Source: Chara braunii
Lineage: Eukaryota; Streptophyta; Charophyceae; Charales; Characeae
NCBI GenBank assembly: GCA_003427395.1
Contig: BFEA01000027.1
Coordinates: forward strand, 2,269,329 to 2,313,875
Direction: 5' to 3'
DNA length: 44,547 nt
How positions within the stretch are numbered: position 1 is the stretch's first letter; every line of letters starts with the position of its first letter. A program made the position numbers and the translations under genes. Positions 1 to 9,039 of the stretch are shown here, in pieces. The notes below the pieces were generated by a model, which worked only from the letters and a program-made list of their open reading frames with translations, did not search any database and had not been told where the DNA came from.

Positions 1-58
<58 letters not shown>
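1..58. repeat. (TA)n microsatellite
   Basis: This is an uninterrupted TA dinucleotide run that begins at the window edge, so its true length is unknown. It grades into AT-rich DNA. Confidence 0.97.
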
Positions 59-64
<6 letters not shown>

Positions 65-507
65 TTTTCGTGGAAAGATCACGACCAAATCTATAGGCCC
101 TTCAATTCGCAGAGTTGTGGAATCATCCTTCTGACCGCAAAAATTCGCGGAAGTTGGGGGTATTTTCTCGTTGGCCAACTCGTGCCAGAATGGCAAAAAT
201 GAAAATTGCAACGAAACGGCGCGGCATTTTTTTCATGATCATTTTTTTTTATTTTTTTTTTTTTGATATTTTTCCTGGAAAGATCAGAACCTAATCTACA
301 CGATCTCAAATTTTCATATTTTTCCTTCAATTCTTCTGAGCGCAAAAAAACGCAAAAGTTGGCACTTGAAAACTGCAGGACTGGAGCCGTCTGCCACACC
401 ATGCAACGTTAGGGTTTGGACACACAGGCACATCCTGACCTGCCAGTTGCCTGACATCGGATACACTTAATAAAAAACAGTCCCCAAAACCACACAGGGA
501 CCCAACT
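59..507. other. AT-rich stretch without a recognisable gene
   Basis: This stretch holds a T/A homopolymer patch around 241-265 and short repeated phrases such as 'ctggaaagatca'. The open frames here are short and low in complexity. I see no coding, RNA or transposon signature. Confidence 0.5.
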
Positions 508-575
508 CACTTGAGTGGTATCAGAGCAGGCAGTTGCGTATCTCAAATTTGTGCGTGGGTTCAAACCCCAACAAC
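508..575 (+). other. tRNA-like block (SINE head or primer-site remnant)
   Basis: TGGTATCAGAGC at 516-527 is followed about 45 bp later by GGTTCAAACCCC (558-569), which can form a T-arm (TGGG-TTCAAAC-CCCA). The two motifs resemble the A and B boxes of a tRNA gene at roughly the right spacing. This could be the head of a tRNA-derived SINE or a decayed tRNA gene. TGGTATCAGAGC is also the standard primer-binding site for initiator tRNA-Met in plant LTR retrotransposons, so a retroelement remnant is an alternative. I cannot draw a convincing full cloverleaf with a closed acceptor stem. Confidence 0.35.
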
Positions 576-603
576 AACCATTAGCAACAAGCTTCATATA
601 ATA

Positions 604-790
604 TTAATATTTGTGTGTGTGTGTGTGCGTGGGTGGGTGGCAGGCGGGCAGGCGGGCGGGTGGCAGACAGTTGTCTGGGCGAGCAGGTGGGCGGGTTGGG
701 TAGGTGGGTGTCAGGCAGGCAGGCAGGTGTATGTGGGCGGGCTGGGTGGGTGGGTCGGTGTCACGCAGGCAGGTGCATGCACCCACCCCC
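604..790 (+). repeat. GT/GGCAGGCGGG-rich low-complexity tract
   Basis: A short (GT)n run passes into degenerate GGGTGGGT and GGCAGGCGGGCAGG units on the + strand. Long overlapping open frames on both strands (Gly/Trp-rich forward, Pro/Cys-rich reverse) are by-products of the repeat and not genes. The G runs could form G-quadruplexes. Confidence 0.8.
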
Positions 791-794
791 ATGC

Positions 795-1110
795 CTTTTG
801 CCGAAAGTGACAAAACGCCTGACGAAAACAAAAGGGAAAAAAAGATTTCCAAAAAAAAAAAAAAAAAATCGCGATGAAAACAAAGAAAATAAAAAGCCCA
901 CAAAAGCCAGAAACGACGAAAACAATAGAAAAAAAAGGTCGCGGCAGTGGGAAACGACGAAAACAAAAGGAAAAAAAAACGGCCGCAAAAACAAAAGGAA
1001 AAGAAAAAGGCCACAGCAGCAGGAAACGACAAACTGCGAAAGGGAACGAAAACCAACAAAACAAAAAAAATGGAAAACGACGACTGAAAAACAGAGAAAA
1101 AAAAATCTGC
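795..1110 (+). repeat. A/G-rich tract with repeated GAAACGACGAAAACAAAAGG phrase
   Basis: This strongly purine-skewed region contains diverged copies of GAAACGACGAAAACAAAAGG near 909, 951 and 1022, separated by A runs. Lys-rich forward and Phe-rich reverse frames are composition artefacts. Confidence 0.7.
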
Positions 1111-1364
1111 CTTGCCCGCTTATCAGATGGTGGGCGCATCGAGATATTCATCCGCATCGACGCCCCCTGTGTACCCGGCCCTGTGGGCGCTCTCTCTCGT
1201 TTAGTGGCGCGCTGTGAACAATTCGGCACGCACGTCTTTCTGCACTCCCACCCACCCTCAATAGCCTTCATCCGCCGGCCCACACTGAAACTTCGACGGT
1301 CCGACCCGATTCCGACACGCAGCGGGCCATCGACCCCCCCCCATCGGCCAATGCTGCTTAAGGG

Positions 1365-1365
<1 letters not shown>

Positions 1366-1402
<37 letters not shown>
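1366..1402. repeat. (ATT)n microsatellite
   Basis: About twelve perfect trinucleotide units run through this interval. Confidence 0.95.
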
Positions 1403-2898
1403 TTGAGAAAAGAGTTACATCAATAATCAATAATAATACAAGTATGAGATTCTCTGCAGTGCTATCCAAATGTGCAAAATGAGACTGAATCCACCGCTGA
1501 TATCTCGGGAGAGTGGTGGGGGCGCAGCGCGACCGGGAGCGTTGAGCCGCGCCGATCTCGCCGGCGGACTACGGAGGAGCGGGCAGGTACGGATAGCACA
1601 TGGTGATGAAGGGTGAGGGGGACCATCAGGGAGCGGATAAACGCGGAGGAAAGGATGCGGCTCCCAGCGATGAAGGGCCATGGGGAGTAACAGCGAGTGA
1701 AGTGGCACGATGGAAGAGAATGTGGTTAGGGCATATGACGAGCAGTGACAGGTGATAGGAAGTGGTTTTAGGGTGGGGGGTGGTGGTTATGGTTGGTGTG
1801 CGGGCAAGATTCGCTGTTGGAGTCGCCATCAGCTGCTGGACATTCGTGAGGCCTCTCTTCTTGACGATATGTGAATGTGGTCTTCTCTCCTTTCTTCTTC
1901 AACAGGGTAGTAAGTGGTTATGGATGGATTCTTGGACCTCTTGTGGAGCCTCGCTAACGGGCTTGGTGAGGGGGAGCCACACTTTTTTCTGGTTTCTTTT
2001 GGGAAACGGAAGAAGGTCGTTAATGTTTTCAGTGCTAGCATTGCTCAGAGCCTAGGTGCTAGTAATGGGAGGTGGTTCTCCTCCCCCGAAAATGCTGGGG
2101 TAAGGTTTGAGGGAGTTGTGGTAAGATGGGGGTTGTTGAAAAAAAAGGGAGAGGGATTATTTGGTGGCTTGTTGCTTCTATCGTTTCGTCCTGAGTCTGG
2201 TGGCCATACTTAGGGTTGTGTGGACTAAGTTTTTCTTGATTAGTTAATCTAGTGTTTGAATCCTAATCGTGAGTCTTATGTACTACTGTCAATCGTCGGT
2301 GATTCTGTAAAAAAAAATTAGTGTTGGAATTACACATGAAATTTTGTCCGTTAACTCAATTGGAAATTTTCATAGTATTACGGTAGCTGATGGTATATCC
2401 CAATGATAATTTGTATGTTTGATGAAAAGTTTGATTGTCGATCTGTTTCTTCTGCTTTGTAACTCTTGATTACGGTTCTGATTTACGGTCTGAGCGATTT
2501 CCGGAACCTTGGGTTCCGGAAACCAGAGTCGAAAGTCCGGTTGGACATCAAATTCGGTTTTCTATTGTGTTTATCTACTTGGATTTTCTACGTAGATTTT
2601 CTAAGTCATCAAACCGTATATTAGGTCTGAGCGATTTTCCTTTTCCAATCTTATCAGTACTACGTTGAATTTTCTGATTTTGATGTTACTCAGTTTTTAC
2701 TTAGCAAATTAGTCTTAATTGTTGTTTTGAATTCAACGCTTTCGAAATTCGTATTCGTGTGTATTTGTTAAATAGTTTTTTCTCAAGTAATTTGCCATAG
2801 TCCGGTTTTGAAAATCAAAAGGGGGAAGGTCGAATTAGAGGTAGGTGGGAAGTGGGGGCCCCACTTAGACGAGGGAACGGCGGTTCAAAGTGGAAAAT
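1403..2898. other. Unassigned region without a recognised gene
   Basis: The longest forward frames (1762-2055 and 1914-2213) encode about 98 residues each with no family I recognise, and they overlap each other in different frames. From about 2220 the DNA becomes AT-rich. A short phrase containing GGTCTGAGCGATTT recurs at about 2487 and 2625. I see no splice-supported gene, RNA gene or transposon signature. Confidence 0.4.
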
Positions 2899-3733
2899 CT
2901 AACTAGAAGGGGGGGTTGGGACGACATTGGCCGGTGCTGGAGCAATTGCTCTGTGACCAGGGAGGGCTTGAGGCCATTGAAGTTATGCCGAGGGTGAAAG
3001 GCATAACCATCTCGCTCGACATAGCTGTTGCCGGGGCGGTGACCCTATAACCTTTTGAGGGGCCATACAGTTAAGAGAGGTGTCGAGGGGGGAAGACACT
3101 CTCTGTCCGTCAGAAATATGGGGTAGGTTGTGTTGCCTTGTAACCCTAGCAGGGGAGTATGAGATCTAATGATTTCTGGTACGAGGACTCGAAGCTTGGT
3201 CGGCGTGTACTCCATCGGTGGCGAGGGTAGGTTTTGGGTTGTTAGTGGTCCTTGTTTTTGTCCTTCCTCCTTTTGGTTTCTTAAATGGAGGGTAAAAATC
3301 GGAAGCATGGTTTGGAAGAAATTTTGGGTGGGCTCGCGCAGTAGGGGAAGGGTGACTCAGGGTGGTAAGTCTACTAGAAAGACGGGGTGGGGCGACAGTG
3401 GCAGGTGCTGGAGCAGTGGCTCTGTGACCATGGGGAGGAGCTTGAGGCCATTGGAGCTATGCCGAGGGTGGAAGGCATAACCACCTCTTTCAACGTAGCT
3501 GATGCTGGGGCAGTGACCCTGTAACCCGGTAGGGGGTTTGGCAGCTAAGGAAGTTGTCGAGGGAGGAAGACACTTCCTGTCCGTCAGAAGACAGTTAGTT
3601 CGGTGCTGGGGCAGTTTGTGTTGCCTTGTAACCCTAGCAAGGGGGGTGTGAGAACTGGCGACTTCTGGTACGAGGACTGAAAGCTTGAGTGGCTGTTTCT
3701 CGCCTGTAGTGAGGGTCTGATTTGGATTGGTGG
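2899..3733. repeat. Diverged direct duplication, period about 0.47 kb
   Basis: Two copies, 2899-3243 and 3370-3733, share a long series of phrases in the same order: TCTAnCTAGAA, GGTGCTGGAGCA, GCTCTGTGACC, CTTGAGGCCATTG, TATGCCGAGGGTG, GTGACCCT, CTGTCCGTCAGAA, TGTTGCCTTGTAACCCTAGC, TTCTGGTACGAGGACT and AAGCTTG. Small indels separate the copies. No protein family is visible in any frame, so this is a non-coding tandem duplication or a satellite-like unit. Confidence 0.8.
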
Positions 3734-3826
3734 TGGGTTCAGCTCTGATTTTCATTTCTCCAATTTTTCTAAATCTCTTGGAATTCTCCTTATTTTTTCA
3801 AAAAAAGAGGTGAGTGGGATAAGTTG

Positions 3827-4580
3827 ATGGTGGGATTTCAGGCGTCCTATTAGTGAAGGGGCTAGCTAGTAGGATGGAAATATGGTATAGCAGCAGTGGA
3901 GATGGTGGCTCTGCTGCAGTAAGTCTTGCCGGAGGGAGGAAAGAGGATTGATGGGGGTATCTGACTTTGTTTTCTGAATTGTGCATATGTTTTTGTTTCT
4001 TAGTAAAAATAGAGAATGCTTTAGGATTCTGGGGACTTCTAGCAACTCGCTTTAGGTTGTTTAATACTGGTGCATTCATGGATCTGAGGTTGTTCGATGC
4101 CAGAATGACGCTGGCCGGTGCTGGGCTGTTGCCCTGTAACCTGCTGCTTGCAGGAGCGTGAGGCCTGGTAGAGAGACTTGGGGATGCTTTGGGGGGGCAT
4201 CCTAAGGGACAACCAAGGGTTGCTGTTGGGATGGCGCTGGCCGGAGCTGGGGCGAGTCGTGTTGCTCTTTAACCTAGCCGGGTGGGGGTGTGAGGCCTGG
4301 GAGAGCTCGACAGGGAATAAGACAGTGTTGTATAATTTTAGAGTGTTTTGTTTGGGAGTCTAGGGATTCTAAGCATTCAACCTCTCCGTAATTCTCTTGC
4401 GCTTCTTCAAAAAAGAAAAGATGGTGGGTTATCACGCGTCTTACCAGTGAGAGGGCTAGCTGGTAGGATGGGAGCATGGTATAGCAGTAGCAGAGATGGT
4501 GGCTCCGCTGCAATCAGTCTTGCCGGAGTGAGGAAAAGTGGATTGTTGGGGGTTCTTCTGAGCCGTTTCTGAATTTTGCT
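3827..4580. repeat. Second set of direct repeats in the same block
   Basis: The segments 3827-3987 and 4419-4580 are homologous, sharing GATGGTGGG, AGGGGCTAGCTAGTAGGATGG (one mismatch), ATGGTATAGCAG, GAGATGGTGGCTC and AGTCTTGCCGGAG. Between them, two phrases near 4107 and 4228 begin with CGCTGGCCGGnGCTGGG and are followed by GTGAGGCCTGG. They echo the GGCCGGTGCTGGAGC phrase of the upstream duplication. The block therefore looks like several generations of the same non-coding unit. Confidence 0.7.
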
Positions 4581-4726
4581 TAATCATGAAGTTGTCGTAG
4601 ACATGTCTGAAGGAGCTCCAAATTCTCTGAGCCAAAGCCGGGTAATGGCCCCGATATCTCAATTTTCAAAACTCCATTCTTAGGCCAACTTGTTTTTTTC
4701 TAGTAGGTTCCTAGTCCCATTTTCAT

Positions 4727-4903
4727 GAAATTTTCTGATGAGTTTTCTGAACGTGCTCGTTATGGGACGCTGGGCCCGGTTCCCAGTTTGTGCCAATTTG
4801 TGAGGATATGGTTGTATCTATGGGATGCTGGACCTGGTTTCCAGCAGGTGCTGCTCCCCACCAATAGATGGAGCTTGTATTTAAAAAAAAAAAAAAAAAA
4901 AAA
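4727..4903 (+). mobile_element. Short poly(A) retroposon, hairpin core, tail type C
   Basis: This short retroposon is about 177 bp and ends in a run of 21 A. Its body contains two hairpins in tandem, CTGGG-CCCGGTT-CCCAG and CTGGA-CCTGGTT-TCCAG, and then the conserved phrase CCACCAATAGATGGAGC. A near-identical copy with a clear target-site duplication lies at 36116-36290, which sets the boundaries. No convincing target duplication is seen at this copy. It has no ORF, so it needs proteins in trans, presumably from the LINEs nearby that end in the same core. I see no clear A/B-box promoter. Confidence 0.8.
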
Positions 4904-4970
4904 GTAGAACATGGAAAGATACATTGCCATCTTTTTTGTCTGTTATGCAATGTCATGTGGAGAGTAGTGC

Positions 4971-5104
4971 AGCGAGGCCCTGTGTTGGCTCTTCCAAGGG
5001 CCTCGCCACACCACTCTCGAATCTCGAAAATTCATGAGTCGGGCACCGCCACACAGCATCACTCGAAAAAAAAACTTGAAACTGTTCGAGAGCTGTCAGG
5101 AAGG
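4971..5104 (+). repeat. Inverted-repeat motif family (left copy beside LINE-A)
   Basis: The block holds GCGAGGCCCT (4972-4981) and its inverse AGGGCCTCGC (4997-5006), then GCCACACCACTCTCGAA. The 33 bases 4998-5030 are a perfect inverted match to 14680-14712, beyond the poly(A) of LINE-A. A further match, GAGCTGTCAGGA near 5092, pairs with 14661-14674. Related motifs with CTCGAAA/TTTCGAAA words form the foldback element at 37570-38110. The start of the long LINE-A ORF1 lies inside this block. Confidence 0.75.
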
Positions 5105-8100
5105 GGTTTTCGAGTGCCCTCTCGAAACGATGTTTTCGCCCAGCCTGCAACGTTGGAGTTTTCATGATACCGCCCCTCCGCGCTCGAGTTTGACGTCCAT
5201 TTTGAGAGTTGTCAGACCGTTTTTCGTGATACAGCCCGTCCGCGCTCGAGTTCGTCCATTTCGAAAGGCCGGTCTAGTGTGCTATGTGGCAAAGGGCCAT
5301 TTTCTCTCGAAAACCGGCCTCTCGGAGACAAATGGGGACGCTGAAAAGCGGACAAATGAGGACACTAAAGCGCCGATTGCAACCCATACACAGACCATCC
5401 CTGCTAAGTTGGTAGCGCCGCTAACGGTCACACGGGTGGAGCCTCCCCCTCCCAACCACGCTGTGCCCTCGGACCCGGACCCGGGCCCGTCACGCGACCA
5501 AGCCTGCCACAGGACAAATGGGGACACTGACGAGCGGAGTGCAGTATTGCCAGCTCAGGGGGAGCACCGCGACGCCGTTGAGACAAACGGGGACACTGAA
5601 AATCGGGCCATAGTGTTGCCGGCCGACCACACTGTGCCCCCGGACCCGGACCCGGGCCCGTCACACGACCTAGCTTGCCACACAACCAAAAAAGGGGCAC
5701 AACAGGGCCACTTTGTGAGAACAGTGACGCCTGGAGTCGCAGACGATATCAAAACAGGATCTGGTCACCTGCCACAAAGCCTGAACCCTCACAGCAAGTG
5801 CGAAGGAGACCAATATCAGATCACACAAGATGTGACTCGACAGTGGGAGCCGGGACGTCCGTCCCCCTCAGCCGGAGAAGGGAAGGAAGTCAAGAGGGCG
5901 GTGAGGAGAAGCACTAAGACCCTCAATCCGCACCAAATGTGGCTTAAAGCCAATTCCCTCCTGACCAAAATCAAAGGGGCAATGCTGTCTCGACCGCGGA
6001 GGTTAACACAGGGTGAAACTAGACAACCCCCGCTCCAGCTTGAGGGAGTCCCTCCCTCTCCATCGCAGAAAGAACTGGCCCCTCTACCACAGGGGCGGTC
6101 ACGGACATCTCAGCAGCAGCAGCCCGGGCTTGGCCCCTCACCGGCGAACCTACTGCTGCCGCAGCCAACCTCCCGCTCGCCGGAGGGGCCTCACAACGAG
6201 CATGGTGAAGTGGGCCAGGGCGGAGAGGCGCCCTCCGATCACGAACTGCAATTGTCACAACCGCACTCACAGTTAACTTTGCAGTCACAGTCACAACTGG
6301 ATCCACAACCGGCGCCACTGGGAGGCCACCAGCAACAAAAGCAGAACGATGTACCCTGCCCTGATGAGACGGCTCCACTTCCTGCACAACTCAAGGAAGT
6401 GCTCTCAGAACTCACGGGGGAGCGAAAGTATCTCTGCCCCCCCGAACGGGACCGGCAGCCGACCCGTCCCCGACTCACAGAGGACGACACAAGGCATCAC
6501 CAACAGGAGCCGACCCCGGGGCCGCAGACTGGCAATAAACAACATAATGGCAACCAGCAGCAGGCCGCAGTGCACCATCAGCAGCAGGAGCAGCTCCAAC
6601 AACAGCAACTGCTAACTCAACAGGGCCAACAGATGCTACAGTTGCAACACCAAAGTGTACAAACCCAACAACAGGTGCACACACAACTAAGCGGCCAGCA
6701 AAACCATCAGCATGACACACAACACCATGGTAGCCACCAGCAGGCTGCAACGCAGGCCGCACTGCACCATCGGCAGCAAGAGCAACACCAACAACAGCAA
6801 CTGCTAACTCAACAGGGCCAACAAATGCAACAGCTGCAACCCCAAGATGTACACACCCAACAACAGTTGCACACACAACTAAGCGGCCAACAACACCATC
6901 AGCAGGCACTGCTGCTACAACAACAGGCACATTTCCACCTCACACATGAAATGCAAATGCAGGTACAAAAACAACAGCAACAACACCTTGCACAACAGAG
7001 GGAATGTGAGGAGCAACTTTGTCTCTTACTGAAAGCACAACTGACGCAATATCAACACCAGCAACACCAGGAGAGGCTGATCCAGCAGCAAGTGCTACTC
7101 CAACACCTGCACTTGCAATGGCAACAACAATTGTGCTGCCAGCAAGAACAAGTCCTGCAGCAACAGCAACAGCAACAGCAATTGCACATATTTTGGCAGC
7201 AAGAGGCGGAAAGGCGAAAAGCGCACGAACAACACCTCCAGTTCGAACCAGAACACCCGTCCATCACCTTGCCAGATTGGTACGATGAAGGTCAGGCCCC
7301 TCAGGACATGGATACATCGCCCCCCCCCCCCGATCTGCAGCTGTTGGACCGACAACAGGCCCAGTCAGCAGACATGGAGGTGGAGACGGTACTCCCGTCG
7401 ACTCCCCCACTAGAGGTGGCCAACACCCCGCCTCTGACAGCCAACGAAGAGGTTCAGCAAAGGCTGGCATTCCTGACAGAATGGACCCTCGCCAAGATCT
7501 TTTCGATGGCAGAGGATCACTGCAGGGACAATTTGCAAAACAGATACTGGGGGGAGGCCAAGAGAGTACTTATGTACAACTCGAGGGTTCTGGCCACAGT
7601 TGACAAATATAACACAGTTTCCTCAATTGACTGGAGGGATGTGGGTGCAGCGATTGTGCTTGTGGTAAATGACTTCCTGGATACAATTGTGAATTACGCT
7701 AACGCTCGGTTCGGAGGGGAAACAAATAACAAAACCAAACTGCACATGCAAGATTCAGGGGAAGCATTCTTCCACAAGGGTCTGGCTTGGCCCAAAACAT
7801 TGGTGCAAGAACTGTGCACCACGTTGCATACCCTCCTAGGAAGGCCTGGAGACGCCGCACAGCAACCATCGACAGTGGATCTGGAATACTTTCCCCCAAC
7901 GCCTCGCGGTAACAGGTCTCAACCCGGGCTCATGCTGATCGGGTCACATGAAAATGAGCCTGGGGTGGGAGACGAAAAGGATGATGGCGGGATGGGACAC
8001 AAGCAGGATGAACCGCCGGTGTCTCCGGCGCGATACTGCGTGGGACAGCTGAGTCTGCTACCTGGAGACCACGGACCGGCCACGGCCCTTTCCATCCACC

Positions 8101-8492
8101 AATCTCGAGACCCCGCTAACAGCAACCGTACCCACAAGAGCGCTTTCCCCACTGGCCGGGTCGGTGTGCCTGAAATCATCCATGATGATGAGGATGGCAC
8201 ACAATCACATTCTGAAGATGACCAGCCCACGGAATCACCGAAAAAGCTCCGTCAGCTAGTCAGACTGCAAGAGGACGACAACACCCTGGTGTTGATGCCC
8301 CCAGGAGTGGTCATATTCCCAATCAAACGAGAAAAGCATACAGGTCGATGGCTCCTGCGCCTCAGACCCCCGAAGGACACTGCACAACAGTCCTCGCAAT
8401 TGCGGTCCACTCCAACCCCGATAAACCTCACTGTGGAAGGTTGGAGGGGTAACCCATCTAAGGCTGTAATACTCAAACGCCTCAAATACTAG
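5034..8492 (+). CDS. LINE-A ORF1: very long glutamine-rich gag-like protein
   Basis: This is an open frame of 1152 codons, about two to three times the usual length of a LINE ORF1. Residues ~1-95 are encoded by the inverted-repeat block, so the true start may lie further in. Residues ~98-215 hold three TNGD(A/T)(E/D) repeats and two PDPDPGPS repeats. Residues ~355-725 are extremely Gln/His-rich and contain a 64-residue direct duplication (192-bp offset; the word GCTAACTCAACAGGGCCAAC starts at 6611 and 6803). Residues ~800-920 look globular (start LTANEEVQQRLAFLTEW). I see no CCHC knuckle. By position the likely role is RNA binding and RNP formation; this is inference. The TAG at 8490 may be premature, because the same frame stays open to 8804. 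Confidence 0.8.
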   Translation: MSRAPPHSITRKKNLKLFESCQEGVFECPLETMFSPSLQRWSFHDTAPPRSSLTSILRVVRPFFVIQPVRARVRPFRKAGLVCYVAKGHFLSKTGLSETNGDAEKRTNEDTKAPIATHTQTIPAKLVAPLTVTRVEPPPPNHAVPSDPDPGPSRDQACHRTNGDTDERSAVLPAQGEHRDAVETNGDTENRAIVLPADHTVPPDPDPGPSHDLACHTTKKGAQQGHFVRTVTPGVADDIKTGSGHLPQSLNPHSKCEGDQYQITQDVTRQWEPGRPSPSAGEGKEVKRAVRRSTKTLNPHQMWLKANSLLTKIKGAMLSRPRRLTQGETRQPPLQLEGVPPSPSQKELAPLPQGRSRTSQQQQPGLGPSPANLLLPQPTSRSPEGPHNEHGEVGQGGEAPSDHELQLSQPHSQLTLQSQSQLDPQPAPLGGHQQQKQNDVPCPDETAPLPAQLKEVLSELTGERKYLCPPERDRQPTRPRLTEDDTRHHQQEPTPGPQTGNKQHNGNQQQAAVHHQQQEQLQQQQLLTQQGQQMLQLQHQSVQTQQQVHTQLSGQQNHQHDTQHHGSHQQAATQAALHHRQQEQHQQQQLLTQQGQQMQQLQPQDVHTQQQLHTQLSGQQHHQQALLLQQQAHFHLTHEMQMQVQKQQQQHLAQQRECEEQLCLLLKAQLTQYQHQQHQERLIQQQVLLQHLHLQWQQQLCCQQEQVLQQQQQQQQLHIFWQQEAERRKAHEQHLQFEPEHPSITLPDWYDEGQAPQDMDTSPPPPDLQLLDRQQAQSADMEVETVLPSTPPLEVANTPPLTANEEVQQRLAFLTEWTLAKIFSMAEDHCRDNLQNRYWGEAKRVLMYNSRVLATVDKYNTVSSIDWRDVGAAIVLVVNDFLDTIVNYANARFGGETNNKTKLHMQDSGEAFFHKGLAWPKTLVQELCTTLHTLLGRPGDAAQQPSTVDLEYFPPTPRGNRSQPGLMLIGSHENEPGVGDEKDDGGMGHKQDEPPVSPARYCVGQLSLLPGDHGPATALSIHQSRDPANSNRTHKSAFPTGRVGVPEIIHDDEDGTQSHSEDDQPTESPKKLRQLVRLQEDDNTLVLMPPGVVIFPIKREKHTGRWLLRLRPPKDTAQQSSQLRSTPTPINLTVEGWRGNPSKAVILKRLKY

Positions 8493-8804
8493 GTTAAGGA
8501 ATCGGATATAACAGACGTGCAGGGGGCAGTGTTGTCCCAAAACCTTTCCTTTCCCAAAGGAATCATCCCGGTCCTACTTGTGTTGGGGCCTGAGACTGGA
8601 TCCCGCACAACGGGAATGGACTTCAGGTGGTTCAGCCACAACCAATTGATGGAACTCCCCACAGTAAGGTTCGTGACTAACTTTGCTTGGGTTGCGAGCA
8701 GGGTCCTCACCTTTATGCAGACCTTTCTGGAAGAGAGTGTCCTGGAGGAACACAACCCTTGGGACGATCCACAGTGCCCGCTCCCCATTAAGCTGATCCC
8801 TTGA
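8493..8804 (+). pseudogene. In-frame continuation of ORF1 after a TAG stop
   Basis: The frame of ORF1 continues without another stop for 103 codons after the TAG at 8490-8492 and ends at 8804. The composition (hydrophobic and aromatic, e.g. GIIPVLLVLGPETGS and NQLMELPTVRF) is like folded protein and unlike the following GC-rich spacer. A recent CAG-to-TAG change is the simplest explanation. Stop-codon readthrough cannot be excluded. No known domain is recognised. Confidence 0.5.
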
Positions 8805-9039
8805 AGGTTCGGACAGATCGAGATAGATGAATACAAGGATGGAACAAATGGACCTGCCCCGACCGGACGGATCTGCAGAACCCTACACATTGCAGCACAA
8901 TCACGCACCAGCGTAGCCTCCGGACACCCGTAGCATGACACGACCCGTGGCGAAGGGACCGGAACACTGAACCTGTCACCCCCAAAACATACCTCCCTGT
9001 CCCCCCCCCCCCAGGGATTGCCCACCGCCCCCCCATGTC
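8805..9039 (+). other. Spacer between ORF1 and ORF2 of LINE-A
   Basis: This C-rich spacer includes C runs at 9001-9012 and 9030-9036. The ORF2 frame becomes readable at about 9040; no clear ATG in that frame was found, so the start of ORF2 is unresolved. Confidence 0.5.

Noticed and set aside
604-1283. Long overlapping open frames on both strands
   Set aside because: They lie in GT/G-rich and purine-rich low-complexity DNA, which lacks stops for compositional reasons.
1762-2213. Small host gene
   Set aside because: The two overlapping frames of about 98 residues have no recognisable family, no splice support and no distinct coding pattern.
2899-4580. CRISPR-like array
   Set aside because: The repeat units are long, diverged and unevenly spaced, and the genome is eukaryotic.
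5034-8492. Host glutamine-rich transcription coactivator (Mediator or p300-like)
   Set aside because: No known domain is visible, and the ORF sits directly upstream of a LINE endonuclease/reverse transcriptase in the same orientation. It fits the ORF1 position.
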